Shown: positions 7,144 to 15,902 of the stretch, one piece after another
Layout of the letters: every line of letters begins with the position of its first letter
Numbering within the stretch: the stretch's first letter is position 1
Origin: Lachnospiraceae bacterium
Lineage (GTDB): Bacteria; Bacillota; Clostridia; Lachnospirales; Lachnospiraceae
DNA length: 47,361 nt
NCBI GenBank assembly: GCA_022796475.1
Contig: JAAWIS010000023.1
Span: forward strand, 1-47,361
Direction: 5' to 3'
Notes under the pieces: model-generated
The model's input: only the letters and a program-made list of their open reading frames with translations
Databases searched by the model: none
What the model was told of the DNA's origin: nothing
Position numbers and translations under genes: made by a program

Positions 7144-8154
7144 TCAAGCCATTTTTTCACCTACATAGTTTACGGATCCTCTTTCCACCAGCTCTCCTTT
7201 CAGGTTTACCTGACAAATGGCCTCCAGATTTTCGATTTGATCAAGAATGCAGTCGATGCTTTTCTTAGCCAGCAAATCCACCGGAGCATTATATGTAGTC
7301 AAAGGCGGAATCATATACTGGGCCATGAAGATATTATCAAAGCCAACCACCGAAATATCCTTCGGAATTGTAAGGCCGCTTTTGCTGATGCCGCTGTAAA
7401 TCCCGATAGCCAGAATATCCATTGATGCAAAAAATGCCGTAGGCCTGTCTTCTCTCTCTAAAATCTCCCTGGTTCTTATGTAAGCTTCTTCAATCGTATC
7501 CACATCGTAAATAAAATACTGTTTATAGTTCTCAATTCCATACTCTTCCATTGCCCGCTTACAGCCTGCATACCGTGAGCGGAACCTTTGCCGCCCAAAA
7601 TCCCCAAACATACCTGCAATCTTTGTGTGTCCCTGGTCTAAGAGATACTTGGTCATTAAATATCCTCCGTATTCATTATCAAAGGATACACTGCTGACAG
7701 GCTGGGATACCATACGATTCACTAATACCACCGGAATTTTATTGGATTTTTCAAACTCCATCAGATGCTTAATCTCATCCTCTGTGCTCATGCAAAGCAG
7801 TCCGTCCACCCCTCTGCTTCCCAACATAGCGATATTTTTTTTCTCATTTTCAATGCTCTCGTTATTGTTGCACAGAATCAGTGCATAGCCTTTTTCTGCC
7901 GCATACTTTTCCATGCTTTTCATCACCATCGGATAAAAAAGGCTGTTAATATCCGGAACCAGAAATGCCAGTGTATGGCTCCGCCCTTCCCGCAGCCCCT
8001 TTGCCAGCACGCTAGGACGATAATTTAACTCTTCCACTGCTTTAAGCACTTTCTGCCGGGTTTCCTCTTCCACAAACACCCGGTTTGATAACGCCCTAGA
8101 TACCGTACTTGCAGAAACACCAGCCAGCTTCGCAACATCTTTAATTGTGGCCAT
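7144..8154 (-). CDS. LacI/GalR family transcriptional regulator
   Basis: A 336-residue repressor. The N-terminal DNA-binding headpiece MATIKDVAKLAGVSASTVSR is followed by the hinge-helix region NYRPSVLAKGLREGRS. A periplasmic-binding-protein-like sensor core follows, with SHTLAFLVPDINSLFYPMVM, GVDGLLCMST and the dimer/ligand motif ISVVGFDNIFMAQYMIPPLT. The ATG at 8154 is preferred because AAGGAAG lies just before it and it opens exactly on the headpiece. The gene is last in the run from the flavoprotein to here, but it also has its own promoter at 8238-8265 with an operator-like sequence in the spacer. It is the natural candidate to control the locus. Its ligand would be a sugar or related intermediate, but nothing in the sequence names it. 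Confidence 0.92.
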   Translation of the reverse strand: MATIKDVAKLAGVSASTVSRALSNRVFVEEETRQKVLKAVEELNYRPSVLAKGLREGRSHTLAFLVPDINSLFYPMVMKSMEKYAAEKGYALILCNNNESIENEKKNIAMLGSRGVDGLLCMSTEDEIKHLMEFEKSNKIPVVLVNRMVSQPVSSVSFDNEYGGYLMTKYLLDQGHTKIAGMFGDFGRQRFRSRYAGCKRAMEEYGIENYKQYFIYDVDTIEEAYIRTREILEREDRPTAFFASMDILAIGIYSGISKSGLTIPKDISVVGFDNIFMAQYMIPPLTTYNAPVDLLAKKSIDCILDQIENLEAICQVNLKGELVERGSVNYVGEKMA

Positions 8155-8237
8155 AGTTATCTTCCTTTCAACCGTTCTTCCAAAATTTTCCAAACAATCT
8201 GTTCTGAACCGAAAATAGCTTCGGCACGCTATCATCT

Positions 8238-8265
8238 ATCATACCGAAATCGTTATAAAAATCAA
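8238..8265 (-). promoter_or_regulatory. LacI-gene promoter with operator in the spacer
   Basis: On the minus strand TTGATT (8265-8260) and TATGAT (8243-8238) are 16 bp apart. The spacer contains ATAACGATTTCGG, which shares the AACGATTTC core with the sites at 15662-15687 and 17303-17316. This placement would allow autorepression, by the LacI protein or by CcpA. Confidence 0.55.
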
Positions 8266-8294
8266 GAAAAAGTTTTGAAAAGTCAGACCTTATC

Positions 8295-9854
8295 CTAATC
8301 TCCGAAAACTGGAAACAGCTTCATTTTTTCTTCTCTGAACAGTGTGTTTGCCATCTCTTTTAACTGTCCGCTTATGATGGGAGTAAATTCCATCTGATCC
8401 AGAATGTCCTTCTTTAGATCTATTCCCGGGGCTATCTCTGTCAGCATAATTCCTCCTTCGGTAAGTTCAAATACTGCCCGCTCAGTCACATAGATAACCT
8501 TCTGTCCTCGTTTCCTTGCGTAGCTGCCGCTGAAACTTATCTGGGAAACGTGATTGACAGCTTTCTTTACCCGCCCTTCTGATAGGATAGTCAGGCCGCT
8601 GCTGTCAAAACCGGCTCGGAACCCTCCTGCCTTTAAAGTTCCCACAAAAATTACTTTCCTGGCAGACTGGGAAATATTAATAAATCCCCCTACTCCGTTT
8701 ACCCGCTGTCCAAAACGGCTTACATTTACATTTCCTTCCCGGTCAAATTCTGCAAACGACAGCACTGCCAGATCCAGTCCGCCTCCGTCGTACCAGTCAA
8801 ACTGACTGGGGGCCTCCAAAATCACTTCTGGATTGTAAACCAGGCCAAAATCGCTTCCGCCTGCCGGGATTCCGCCTGTAATCCCCTGCTCAACGGAAAG
8901 CTTCATATACCCGTCAGCTCCTTCCTCATGGATCACAGAAGCCACTCCTGCGGGCATTCCAAAACCAAGATTTACAATATTTCCCTTTTCAACCTCTATT
9001 GCGGCCCGCCGTGCAATTACCTTCCGCTCCGTCAGCTCCATGGGCTTAAGTTTTTCTTCCAGCACCATCCGGCACTCTCCGGACATAGCCGGATCGTATT
9101 CGGTCATCATAGACTGGCGCTGAGCCGGATCCACAACTACCGCATCCACCAGAATTCCTGGCACACGGATATCAAGAGGCTTTAACGTTCCCCTCTTTAC
9201 TACCCGTTTGACCTGAGCGATCACCAGCCCTTTGCTGTTTTTTGCCGCCTGTGCTGCTGCCAGGCATTCCGGAATCATGCCTTCCCGCTCAAAGGTTAAG
9301 TTTCCGTCTTCATCTGCTGTGGTAGCCCGGATCAAAGCCACACCTACCGGGATCGATTTATACAACAGGTATTCTTCTCCGCAAAGCTCTACCACTTCTG
9401 TAAGTTTTTCCACAGAACGGCTGTTCATAGCCCCTGCTTCTACCCGGGGATCCACAAAGGTTCCAAGCCCTGTTTTCGTAACTACTCCAGGCCGCCCGCC
9501 TGCAATTTCCCTCGCCATCTGGATCATAGTTCCCTGTGGCAGCACGTAGGCATCAATCTTTTCCTGCCTTGCCAGTTCCTGCATCCTTACAGACCAGGTC
9601 CAGTGGCTGCCTACCACCTTTTTTACCATGCCTTCATGGGCGAAGCGATCCACTCCCCCGCCTTCTTTATCCCCAATTCCGGCGCTGTGCCAAAGGTTTA
9701 AATCTCTGGGATGGCCATTTTCTAAAAACTCTGTTTCCAGTTCTTTTAAAAAATAGTAAGGTTCATTGATCCCGCCTCCGCCTGCTGCCAGCCATACATT
9801 GGAGCCGTCAGGGATCATAGCCGCTCCATCCCGGGCCTTTATTACTTTTTTCAT
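8295..9854 (-). CDS. Acyl-CoA:carboxylate CoA-transferase (family I, fused alpha/beta)
   Basis: A 519-residue single-chain CoA-transferase of the propionate/acetate CoA-transferase (YdiF-like) family. These enzymes move CoA from an acyl-CoA such as acetyl-CoA to a free carboxylate through an enzyme glutamyl-CoA intermediate. Both halves are present: the alpha part begins with the MIPDGSNVWLAAGGGG loop and the beta part holds GNIVNLGFGMPAGVASV. The catalytic Glu is Glu322 in KLSVEQGITGGIP. The ATG follows GGAGG with a short ATAC spacing. It lies 97 bp after the SDR gene and 140 bp before the LacI gene. A second member of the family (12061-13602) is in the same operon, so the two may act on different acids. 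The acid activated is not evident from sequence. Confidence 0.9.
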   Translation of the reverse strand: MKKVIKARDGAAMIPDGSNVWLAAGGGGINEPYYFLKELETEFLENGHPRDLNLWHSAGIGDKEGGGVDRFAHEGMVKKVVGSHWTWSVRMQELARQEKIDAYVLPQGTMIQMAREIAGGRPGVVTKTGLGTFVDPRVEAGAMNSRSVEKLTEVVELCGEEYLLYKSIPVGVALIRATTADEDGNLTFEREGMIPECLAAAQAAKNSKGLVIAQVKRVVKRGTLKPLDIRVPGILVDAVVVDPAQRQSMMTEYDPAMSGECRMVLEEKLKPMELTERKVIARRAAIEVEKGNIVNLGFGMPAGVASVIHEEGADGYMKLSVEQGITGGIPAGGSDFGLVYNPEVILEAPSQFDWYDGGGLDLAVLSFAEFDREGNVNVSRFGQRVNGVGGFINISQSARKVIFVGTLKAGGFRAGFDSSGLTILSEGRVKKAVNHVSQISFSGSYARKRGQKVIYVTERAVFELTEGGIMLTEIAPGIDLKKDILDQMEFTPIISGQLKEMANTLFREEKMKLFPVFGD

Positions 9855-9951
9855 GTATCCTCCATCCTGCCGCTGCTTCTGCCGGCTGCTTCCTAATGTC
9901 CTCCTTTTGCCACATAATCGTCAAAAGCTTATTTCATATGATGAAGTTTTC

Positions 9952-10719
9952 TTACAGTTTCTTAATATGGAACCCGCCGTCAAGATCAATATAATTTCCA
10001 GTGCTATAGATAAATTTCTCGCTGCAAAATGCGCTTACTGCATCTGCAATATCCTGGGGAGTTCCCCACCTTGCAATCGGAAATGCACCCTGTTCAATTA
10101 AATCGCTGTATTTTTTATGTACCACTTTCGTCATATCTGTATCAATCACTCCCGGGCGGATCTCATACACCTGGATATCCTCTGCTGCCAGGCGATCTGC
10201 ATACAAGGTAGTAAGCATGGCAACGCCTGCTTTCGATACACAGTACTCACCCCGGTTAGTAGAAGAAACGGTAACGGAGCTGGAACTGATATTTACAATC
10301 ACGCCGCGGCGGCGGCCCTTCACTGGCTGAGTCAGCATCTGGTTTGCCACCAACTGGGTCATAAACATGGTTCCCTTTGTATTGGTTCCTACAACATAGT
10401 CAAAACTTTCCTCTGTCATTTCCAGAAGATCCAGTCTTACCTTGGGCGCAACTCCTGCGTTGTTCACCAGCACATCAATATCGCCGTATTTCTCTACTGC
10501 CTGCTTCAGGAAATTTTCCCTGTCATCCTTGCTGGTAGTGCTGCCCTGCACATACAGATAGTCAATTCCCAGACTTTCTAATTCCTTTAAGTTCTCCTGA
10601 TACTGCTTCGGATCATTGATATCAAGGATTGCCACTTGATATCCGTCCAGACCAAGCTGCTTAACAATCCCAAATCCGATCCCTCTGCTTCCTCCTGTTA
10701 CAATTGCGGTTTTCTTCAT
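9952..10719 (-). CDS. Short-chain dehydrogenase/reductase (3-oxoacyl-reductase type)
   Basis: A 255-residue classical SDR. The cofactor loop is TGGSRGIGFG near residue 8. DINDP follows the second strand, and its acidic Asp suggests preference for NAD(H). The structural NNAGVAP, the catalytic Ser in VNISSSSV, the YCVSK catalytic Tyr/Lys pair and the C-terminal GNYIDLDGGFHI are all present. Proteins of this sort are often labelled 3-ketoacyl-ACP reductase, but the CoA-transferase and crotonase neighbours point to oxidation of a hydroxyacyl-CoA or sugar-derived alcohol. RBS AAGGGGGA precedes the ATG. A stable hairpin (10748-10772) lies in the 103-bp gap between it and the cupin gene. Confidence 0.9.
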   Translation of the reverse strand: MKKTAIVTGGSRGIGFGIVKQLGLDGYQVAILDINDPKQYQENLKELESLGIDYLYVQGSTTSKDDRENFLKQAVEKYGDIDVLVNNAGVAPKVRLDLLEMTEESFDYVVGTNTKGTMFMTQLVANQMLTQPVKGRRRGVIVNISSSSVTVSSTNRGEYCVSKAGVAMLTTLYADRLAAEDIQVYEIRPGVIDTDMTKVVHKKYSDLIEQGAFPIARWGTPQDIADAVSAFCSEKFIYSTGNYIDLDGGFHIKKL

Positions 10720-10747
10720 GATAAATCCCCCTTATTGTTCTTTAAAT

Positions 10748-10780
10748 GCTGCCCTCTGCAGAAATGGGCAGCGCTTTTTT
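10748..10780. other. Intercistronic hairpin between cupin and SDR genes
   Basis: GCTGCCC (10748-10754) pairs with GGGCAGC (10766-10772). The T-run (GCTTTTTTG) lies on the plus-strand side, so it would terminate antisense transcription, while the sense operon (minus strand) meets the stem without a T-tract. It may act as an RNA-stability or processing element within the operon. Confidence 0.5.
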
Positions 10781-10822
10781 GTTTTCGCCTATTCAGACAT
10801 TTTTATTTTAGCTGCCGGTTTG

Positions 10823-11203
10823 TTACTTTAGTTCCCCGGACATTTCCTGAGCCCAATGGTCTACCACCATTTTGGGCGCATATACAAACATCATGTGCAT
10901 GTCTTCCGTTCCTGTATTAATCAGACCATGGGGCAGATTTCGGTCAATATATACGGAATCGCCTTCCTTCACGGTTTCGGTTTCTCCTCCAATGGTCATT
11001 TCCCCTTTTCCTTTTATGATCGTATACGTTTCGATGGTTTCATGGCCATGAAGTGGGATGGAGCCGCCGGGATAAAGCACCACATAGCCCTGACAGAAAT
11101 ACTCCCCGTTAATCGCCCCATTTTCTCCATACATCACTCTGGTCCGTCTTCCAGTAGGAAATTCCATCCCTTCAATATCCTCAAAAATATTTATCTTTTT
11201 CAT
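10823..11203 (-). CDS. Cupin-domain protein
   Basis: A 126-residue single-domain cupin. Motif 1 reads GGSIPLHGHETIETYTIIKG, with the His-x-His and Glu usually used to hold a metal. Motif 2 includes GDSVYIDRNLPHGLINTG with the fourth ligand, His. Small cupins of this kind may be isomerases, lyases, dioxygenases or ligand sensors; under anaerobic conditions an isomerase or sensing role is more likely than oxygen chemistry. It starts 5 bp after the crotonase gene, so the two are tightly coupled. The function within the pathway is unknown. Confidence 0.85.
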   Translation of the reverse strand: MKKINIFEDIEGMEFPTGRRTRVMYGENGAINGEYFCQGYVVLYPGGSIPLHGHETIETYTIIKGKGEMTIGGETETVKEGDSVYIDRNLPHGLINTGTEDMHMMFVYAPKMVVDHWAQEMSGELK

Positions 11204-11208
11204 AGATT

Positions 11209-11991
11209 TTACCTTCCCTCATATTTTGGCGGCCGCTTCTCTAAAAATGCGGTCAGCCCTTCAATGGCATCGTGAGTAGTAAACAAAAATCCTAATGTCA
11301 TCGCATCCCTCTGGGCAATGTCAGTAGGCTGTTTGCCTGCTGCATCGTACACCAGTTTCTTGTCAAATTTCATGGTAAGCGGCGCTTTTGAGGCCAGCTC
11401 AACTGCAAGCTCTTCTGCCTTTTGCCGCATCGTTGCCACGTCCTCATACACCTCTGCAATCAGTCCATAGTCAAAGGCCTGCTGGGAGGTAATCATCTTT
11501 CCTCTAAGAAGCATATTCTTAGCCCGGCTCTCCCCAATCAGCCTTGAAAGCCGCAGCGTACCGCCCCATCCGGGAATCATTCCGATATTAATTTCCGGCA
11601 GGCCAAACTTGGCGTTTGCCGAACAAATGCGGATATCACAGCACATGGCGATCTCCAAGCCGCCTCCTAAGCAGTAACCGTTTACTGCAGCAACTACCGG
11701 AATATCCATGGTTTCAATCTTAGAAAACAGCTTATGTCCCACTTCGATCGAATATCTGGATTCCTCAGGACTCATTTTTACCAACTGGGCAATATCCGCC
11801 CCTGCCACAAATGATTTCTCCCCGCCTCCGGTAATAATCAAAGCGCGGATCTTTGGATCTGCTATTACCTCATCTACCAGCGTATCCATATACTCTACAA
11901 TCGGCACGCTGAGGGCGTTTCTGGTTTTTGGAATATCCACCATTAATATGGCATAGTTTTCTTTTTTCTCCAATGTGATTCCTTCTATCAT
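11209..11991 (-). CDS. Enoyl-CoA hydratase/isomerase (crotonase) family protein
   Basis: A 260-residue crotonase-fold enzyme that adds water to, or isomerises, an enoyl-CoA. The oxyanion-hole segments are GGEKSFVAGADIAQL and NGYCLGGGLEIAMCCDIRI. Both hydratase glutamates appear to be kept: one in GGGLEIAM and one in GLPEINIGMIPGWGG. It therefore should be an active hydratase rather than one of the divergent crotonases. The ATG follows CAGGAGGG. It is 69 bp downstream of CoA-transferase 2 and 5 bp upstream of the cupin. The substrate would be the CoA thioester formed by the transferases. No acyl-CoA dehydrogenase or thiolase is encoded nearby, so this is not a standard beta-oxidation operon. 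Confidence 0.92.
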   Translation of the reverse strand: MIEGITLEKKENYAILMVDIPKTRNALSVPIVEYMDTLVDEVIADPKIRALIITGGGEKSFVAGADIAQLVKMSPEESRYSIEVGHKLFSKIETMDIPVVAAVNGYCLGGGLEIAMCCDIRICSANAKFGLPEINIGMIPGWGGTLRLSRLIGESRAKNMLLRGKMITSQQAFDYGLIAEVYEDVATMRQKAEELAVELASKAPLTMKFDKKLVYDAAGKQPTDIAQRDAMTLGFLFTTHDAIEGLTAFLEKRPPKYEGR

Positions 11992-12060
11992 CTTGTAACC
12001 CTCCTGTTTTAATTGATTCTATCCATTGTTTTGCTTTCTGCTTTCGGCATCAGCCCTGCT

Positions 12061-13602
12061 TTATTTCAGTCCCATAATCTCCGGTGAAAAAATCCTGGCA
12101 TCCATAAGTTTTGGGGCTTTTGGCATCAGCGGCACAAAGTCCATCTGCTCTAAAATATCCTTCTGGAGATCCACCCCCGGGGCAATCTCTGTAAGCACCA
12201 GACCTTCTGGAGTCATTTCAAACACAGCACGCTCTGTTACATAAAGAACGGTCTGGCCGCTTTCCCTTGCATACTCGCCGCTGAAGGTAATGTGTTCCAC
12301 ATCTTTTAAGAATTTCCTGTTTTTTCCTTCCTGAAGGATATGGATCTCTTTGTCCTTAATCTCTGTTTTCAGTCCCCCGGCAGTAAAGGTGCCGCAAAAC
12401 ACACATTTTTTTGCAGTCTGAGAAATATCGATAAAGCCTCCGGCTCCTGCTATAGTAGCGCCAAACTTGCTTACATTCACATTTCCGAAGCGGTCTGCCT
12501 GGGCTAACCCCAGACAAGTCATATCCAGTCCATGGCCGCTGTAAAAGTCAAACTGGGATGGCCCGTCGATCATGGAATCGGAATTATAGGCCACACCAAA
12601 GATCGCTCCGCTGGCCGGAACTCCTCCGATAATCCCCTGTTCAATGGTCATTTTCACATAGTCTGCAATCCCTTCCTCTGCCGCTACCCTGGCTACCCCG
12701 TCAGGCATTCCAAAACCTAAATTAATAATACTTCCTTTTTTCAATTCCATAGCTGCCCTTCTGGCAACCACTTTCCTCTGATCCAAAGGCATAGGAGGGA
12801 TGGCATCTACAGGCATCTTTAAATCTCCTGTTAAGGCCGGGTTATATTCCCCTTCTATCGTCTGCACCTGATCCGGACATACCACCACAGCATCTACCAA
12901 GATACCTGGAATTCTCACATTCTTCGGATCCAAAGACCCTGCCTTGGCTGCAAATTTTACCTGGCAGATTACCGTTCCGCCGCTGTTATGCACCGCCTGG
13001 GCAATGGCTAAAGATTCCAGATAAGCCGGCTCATATTCCAGGGAAATATTCCCCTCAGAATCCCCGATGCTGCCCCGGATTAACGCCACATTCAGGGGAT
13101 AGGTTTTGTACCGGAGCCATTCTTTCCCATCCATCTCAATCAGCTCTACTAAGTCTTCCTTCGTTACATCATTTAGCTTTCCCCCTGATACCCTGGGATC
13201 CACAAATGTTTTAAGTCCTGTCTGGGTAATGGTTCCTACACGCTTTGCCGCAATCTCCCGGTACTGCAGCGCCACAATTCCCTGCGGCATATTATAGGCC
13301 TCAATCTTATTTTCATTTGCCAGCTTCTGCATCCTGGGCGACCATCCCCAGTGGCCGCCTACCACCCGCTTAATCATCCCTTCATGGGCAAACCGGCTGA
13401 TTCCTCCATTTTCTTTATCGCCGATTCCTGCGGAATGGGTGAGGCTCAAATTCTGTGGATGCCCTTCCTCTAAGAATCTTTTCTCCAGCGCTTCAAACAG
13501 GAAATTCGGTTCCATAATTCCCCCGCCATTGCCGGACACTGCAACACTGTCGCCGTCTTTGACCAGTTTTACCGCATCTTCTGCAGTCATAAATTTGCTC
13601 AT
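12061..13602 (-). CDS. Acyl-CoA:carboxylate CoA-transferase, second paralogue
   Basis: A 513-residue member of the same single-chain family I CoA-transferases as 8295-9854, and clearly a paralogue along its whole length: shared HSAGIGDKE, FAHEGM, LGFGMP and the C-terminal YVTERAVFE and LTEIAPG(I/V)DL blocks. The catalytic glutamate sits in MTIEQGIIGGVP. The ATG at 13602 has AAGGAG about eight bases upstream; an earlier in-frame ATG would add 23 basic residues without family resemblance. It begins 22 bp after the flavoprotein gene. Two transferases in one operon could activate two different acids, or activate the substrate and then recover CoA from the product. Confidence 0.9.
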   Translation of the reverse strand: MSKFMTAEDAVKLVKDGDSVAVSGNGGGIMEPNFLFEALEKRFLEEGHPQNLSLTHSAGIGDKENGGISRFAHEGMIKRVVGGHWGWSPRMQKLANENKIEAYNMPQGIVALQYREIAAKRVGTITQTGLKTFVDPRVSGGKLNDVTKEDLVELIEMDGKEWLRYKTYPLNVALIRGSIGDSEGNISLEYEPAYLESLAIAQAVHNSGGTVICQVKFAAKAGSLDPKNVRIPGILVDAVVVCPDQVQTIEGEYNPALTGDLKMPVDAIPPMPLDQRKVVARRAAMELKKGSIINLGFGMPDGVARVAAEEGIADYVKMTIEQGIIGGVPASGAIFGVAYNSDSMIDGPSQFDFYSGHGLDMTCLGLAQADRFGNVNVSKFGATIAGAGGFIDISQTAKKCVFCGTFTAGGLKTEIKDKEIHILQEGKNRKFLKDVEHITFSGEYARESGQTVLYVTERAVFEMTPEGLVLTEIAPGVDLQKDILEQMDFVPLMPKAPKLMDARIFSPEIMGLK

Positions 13603-13624
13603 TGCCCTTCTCCTTCCTGACATT

Positions 13625-15631
13625 TTATTGATAGTATGCGTTTTCCCGCCAATCTCTCCACACTTTTTCAAACCAACTGTCTTCCTCCGGAATCGGACGC
13701 ACAGGCCTTAAAAAGCACCGGCACCCATCCGGTCGGTATTCCACTTCCTGAATCTGTTCCGACATCCCATTATCTTCCAGAGAAAATGTAAATTGTTCCG
13801 GAAGACAGGAAAGAGGCTTTGCACCCTTCGGGTCATAAATAAGATATGAGCCTCTGCTGGCGCCGCCGCGGCGAATGTAATCCCCAATAGCTTCCAGGTA
13901 AACCTGCTGGCTTACTAAAAGATCCCGAAGGCGGTACAGCCGTTTTAAATCTGCCGGCTTGCTGATCCTTGCCGTTTCTGCCCGTTTCTGCTGAATCCGG
14001 TTCTTTACAAGTGCCTCGGTTACGCCTTCCAGAGAGCGGATATTTGCGCCTTTTTCAGACATCCTGACGCCTAATTCCTTTCGCTCTGCTTGTAAATCAA
14101 TCTCTTCCCCATGACGGTTAAATGCTTCCATCCCAAACCCTATGGCTTCTTCTATCTGAGCGCCGCAGTACCGTAAGATTCCTTCCTGGTCCATAGCAGG
14201 CCCTGTGTATTTATGAGCGATAAACTGGGCTGCCCGCAGACTTCCTGCCTGGCCGGAATTCAGCGCACTGCCTCCTGGCCGGTAAACACCATGGCTTCCG
14301 TTTACCTCCCCTACAGGGAAAAGATGGCGTAAGTTGCTTTCCCACCAGCAGTTTCCAGCCAGTCCTCCATTATTATGCTGGGCACATACGGCAATTTCTA
14401 AAAGCTCCGAATATAAATCAATATTGTGAGAGCGGTAAAGCTGGATCGCTGCCGGGTTCATGTGTTCTAACCGCTCAATCGGCGTATTCCATAAGCCGTC
14501 GGAATTTTTTAAATACGCATACGCTTCCTGGTTAAGAAGCTCTGAGGCAAAGAGGCCGTTTTTCTCAGCTTTCTTCGGGTTCTTTGTATAGTCTAAGAAT
14601 ACCCGCCTTCCCTTAATCACACATTCCTGATAAACAAGAATATCGATCAGGGAAGAGCCGTAGTTCATGGTCTTTCTCGGATCAAAGGGCCACTGATAGC
14701 CTTTTAGAAAAATGGCAGTAAGCATACTTTCTGTATCCTTAAAATACTCATCTAAAAACTCTTTCTCGTCGCTGCCGTCTGGCGCTGTAGACACGTATCT
14801 GGGAATAACCTGCTGATAGGTGCCGGACAAGTTCCAGCGGAATTTTATAGAAGCCATGCCGTACTGAGATTCTGTCAGGTTTTTCCCTCTGGCGCCTGCA
14901 CGGAAAGCTGCTCCCATGCCGCCAGTTTGGCTCACCGGATATACAGACGTATCATACATACCGGCTTCACCGCCTACTGCATAGACCACATTCTCAGCAG
15001 AAAATATGGTGTACTGGCTTTGCGCCTGAATTTCCCTGCCATTCAGCGCAAGGACACCGCAGGCCCGGCGCTCCGGTTTTGTTTTGCTTTCTTCCTCATC
15101 TTTCGTAAGAATCTCAATTACCTGGTATCCTTCAAATACCGGAATCTGATACCGGTCTGCTTCTCTCCAAAGGGCCTCAGTCATAAATTTGGAGGTCAGC
15201 GGTCCCGCTGAAGTTCCCCTTTGATTCGGATCATGATCCGTTTTATAACCTACATATTCGCCGCTTCCGTTGCATGGAAATGGCACGCCAATATCCACCA
15301 GATGATAAAAACCTCTTACGGAAAGGGCCGCTTCCGCTAAAGCCAAATCTCCGTCCATAGCCTGGCCTTCAAACAACGTCTGTGCCATTTTCCTGACACT
15401 GTCCGGCTCACTGCCGCAGGTGGTAAGCTTATAATAGGTCTGCTTGTCAGAACCAGTATTCCTGGAAGTTCCCATAAGCCTCCCTTCTGTAAGGATCCCG
15501 ATATCTCTCTGACCCTCCTTATAAAGGGAAACCGCAGCATTCAGCCCGGCCGCCCCGCTTCCCACTACTATGGTCTGCAGTGAGTAAAACCCATACTCCT
15601 GTCCCCCGATACGGATGGTTCCCTGTTCCAT
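13625..15631 (-). CDS. FAD-dependent oxidoreductase of the fumarate reductase/aspartate oxidase type
   Basis: A 668-residue flavoprotein. The FAD-binding loop is TIVVGSGAAGLNAAV near residue 20. The C-terminal half has the flavin/substrate region HNNGGLAGNCWWE, then LFPVGEVNGSHGVYRPGG and SALNSGQAGSLRAAQFI, like succinate dehydrogenase/fumarate reductase flavoproteins and L-aspartate oxidase. There is no Tat or Sec signal, haem site or membrane anchor, so it is cytoplasmic and its electron partner is unknown. It could reduce an activated C=C bond or oxidise a C-C bond of an acid or CoA thioester. It is the first gene of the operon and has a strong promoter and two operator-like cores just upstream (15662-15722). 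The substrate cannot be told from sequence. Confidence 0.85.
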   Translation of the reverse strand: MEQGTIRIGGQEYGFYSLQTIVVGSGAAGLNAAVSLYKEGQRDIGILTEGRLMGTSRNTGSDKQTYYKLTTCGSEPDSVRKMAQTLFEGQAMDGDLALAEAALSVRGFYHLVDIGVPFPCNGSGEYVGYKTDHDPNQRGTSAGPLTSKFMTEALWREADRYQIPVFEGYQVIEILTKDEEESKTKPERRACGVLALNGREIQAQSQYTIFSAENVVYAVGGEAGMYDTSVYPVSQTGGMGAAFRAGARGKNLTESQYGMASIKFRWNLSGTYQQVIPRYVSTAPDGSDEKEFLDEYFKDTESMLTAIFLKGYQWPFDPRKTMNYGSSLIDILVYQECVIKGRRVFLDYTKNPKKAEKNGLFASELLNQEAYAYLKNSDGLWNTPIERLEHMNPAAIQLYRSHNIDLYSELLEIAVCAQHNNGGLAGNCWWESNLRHLFPVGEVNGSHGVYRPGGSALNSGQAGSLRAAQFIAHKYTGPAMDQEGILRYCGAQIEEAIGFGMEAFNRHGEEIDLQAERKELGVRMSEKGANIRSLEGVTEALVKNRIQQKRAETARISKPADLKRLYRLRDLLVSQQVYLEAIGDYIRRGGASRGSYLIYDPKGAKPLSCLPEQFTFSLEDNGMSEQIQEVEYRPDGCRCFLRPVRPIPEEDSWFEKVWRDWRENAYYQ

Positions 15632-15661
15632 CTAATCTACACTCCTTTCCAGCTGTCGCAA

Positions 15662-15722
15662 GAAATCGTTTGTACAATCGTTTTCATAGCTATAGCATAT
15701 CACAAATTATTCGGCTGGTCAA
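15662..15722 (-). promoter_or_regulatory. Main catabolic operon promoter and tandem operator
   Basis: On the minus strand TTGACC (15722-15717) and TATGCT (15699-15694) are 17 bp apart. Where transcription would start lies TGAAAACGATTGTACAAACG followed by ATTTC (15687-15663), in which AAACGATT occurs twice, separated by GTAC. This fits repression by a LacI-family protein, either the local one or CcpA. Confidence 0.65.
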
Positions 15723-15819
15723 TCCTTTTTCTATATAAACTGAACTGTTTTTCCTCTAATTTTCTTCCCTGTTATTCACCTTACGACTGACGTATCCAAA
15801 TGCCTTGAGTTGAAACGCA

Positions 15820-15859
15820 GATTTTAAGCGGCGGCACAAAAAATGAACCGCCGCTTAAA
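15820..15859 (-). terminator. Terminator after the MaoC operon
   Basis: A perfect 12-bp stem, TTTAAGCGGCGG (15823-15834) with CCGCCGCTTAAA (15848-15859), lies 44 bp after the last MaoC gene. It has A/T-rich flanks on both sides and should work for minus-strand transcripts. Confidence 0.7.
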
Positions 15860-15902
15860 AATCCTTTGTTCTGCTTCTTCACGAAAGCTTCCGGAAATAT
15901 TT

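Noticed and set aside
9920-9935. Further AACGATT-like operator near ATAATCGTC before CoA-transferase 1
   Set aside because: Only half of the core is present and there is no promoter; it lies inside the operon.
8295-13602. Butyrate or ketone-body operon (CoA-transferase plus crotonase)
   Set aside because: There is no thiolase, acyl-CoA dehydrogenase or Etf, and the flavoprotein belongs to another family.
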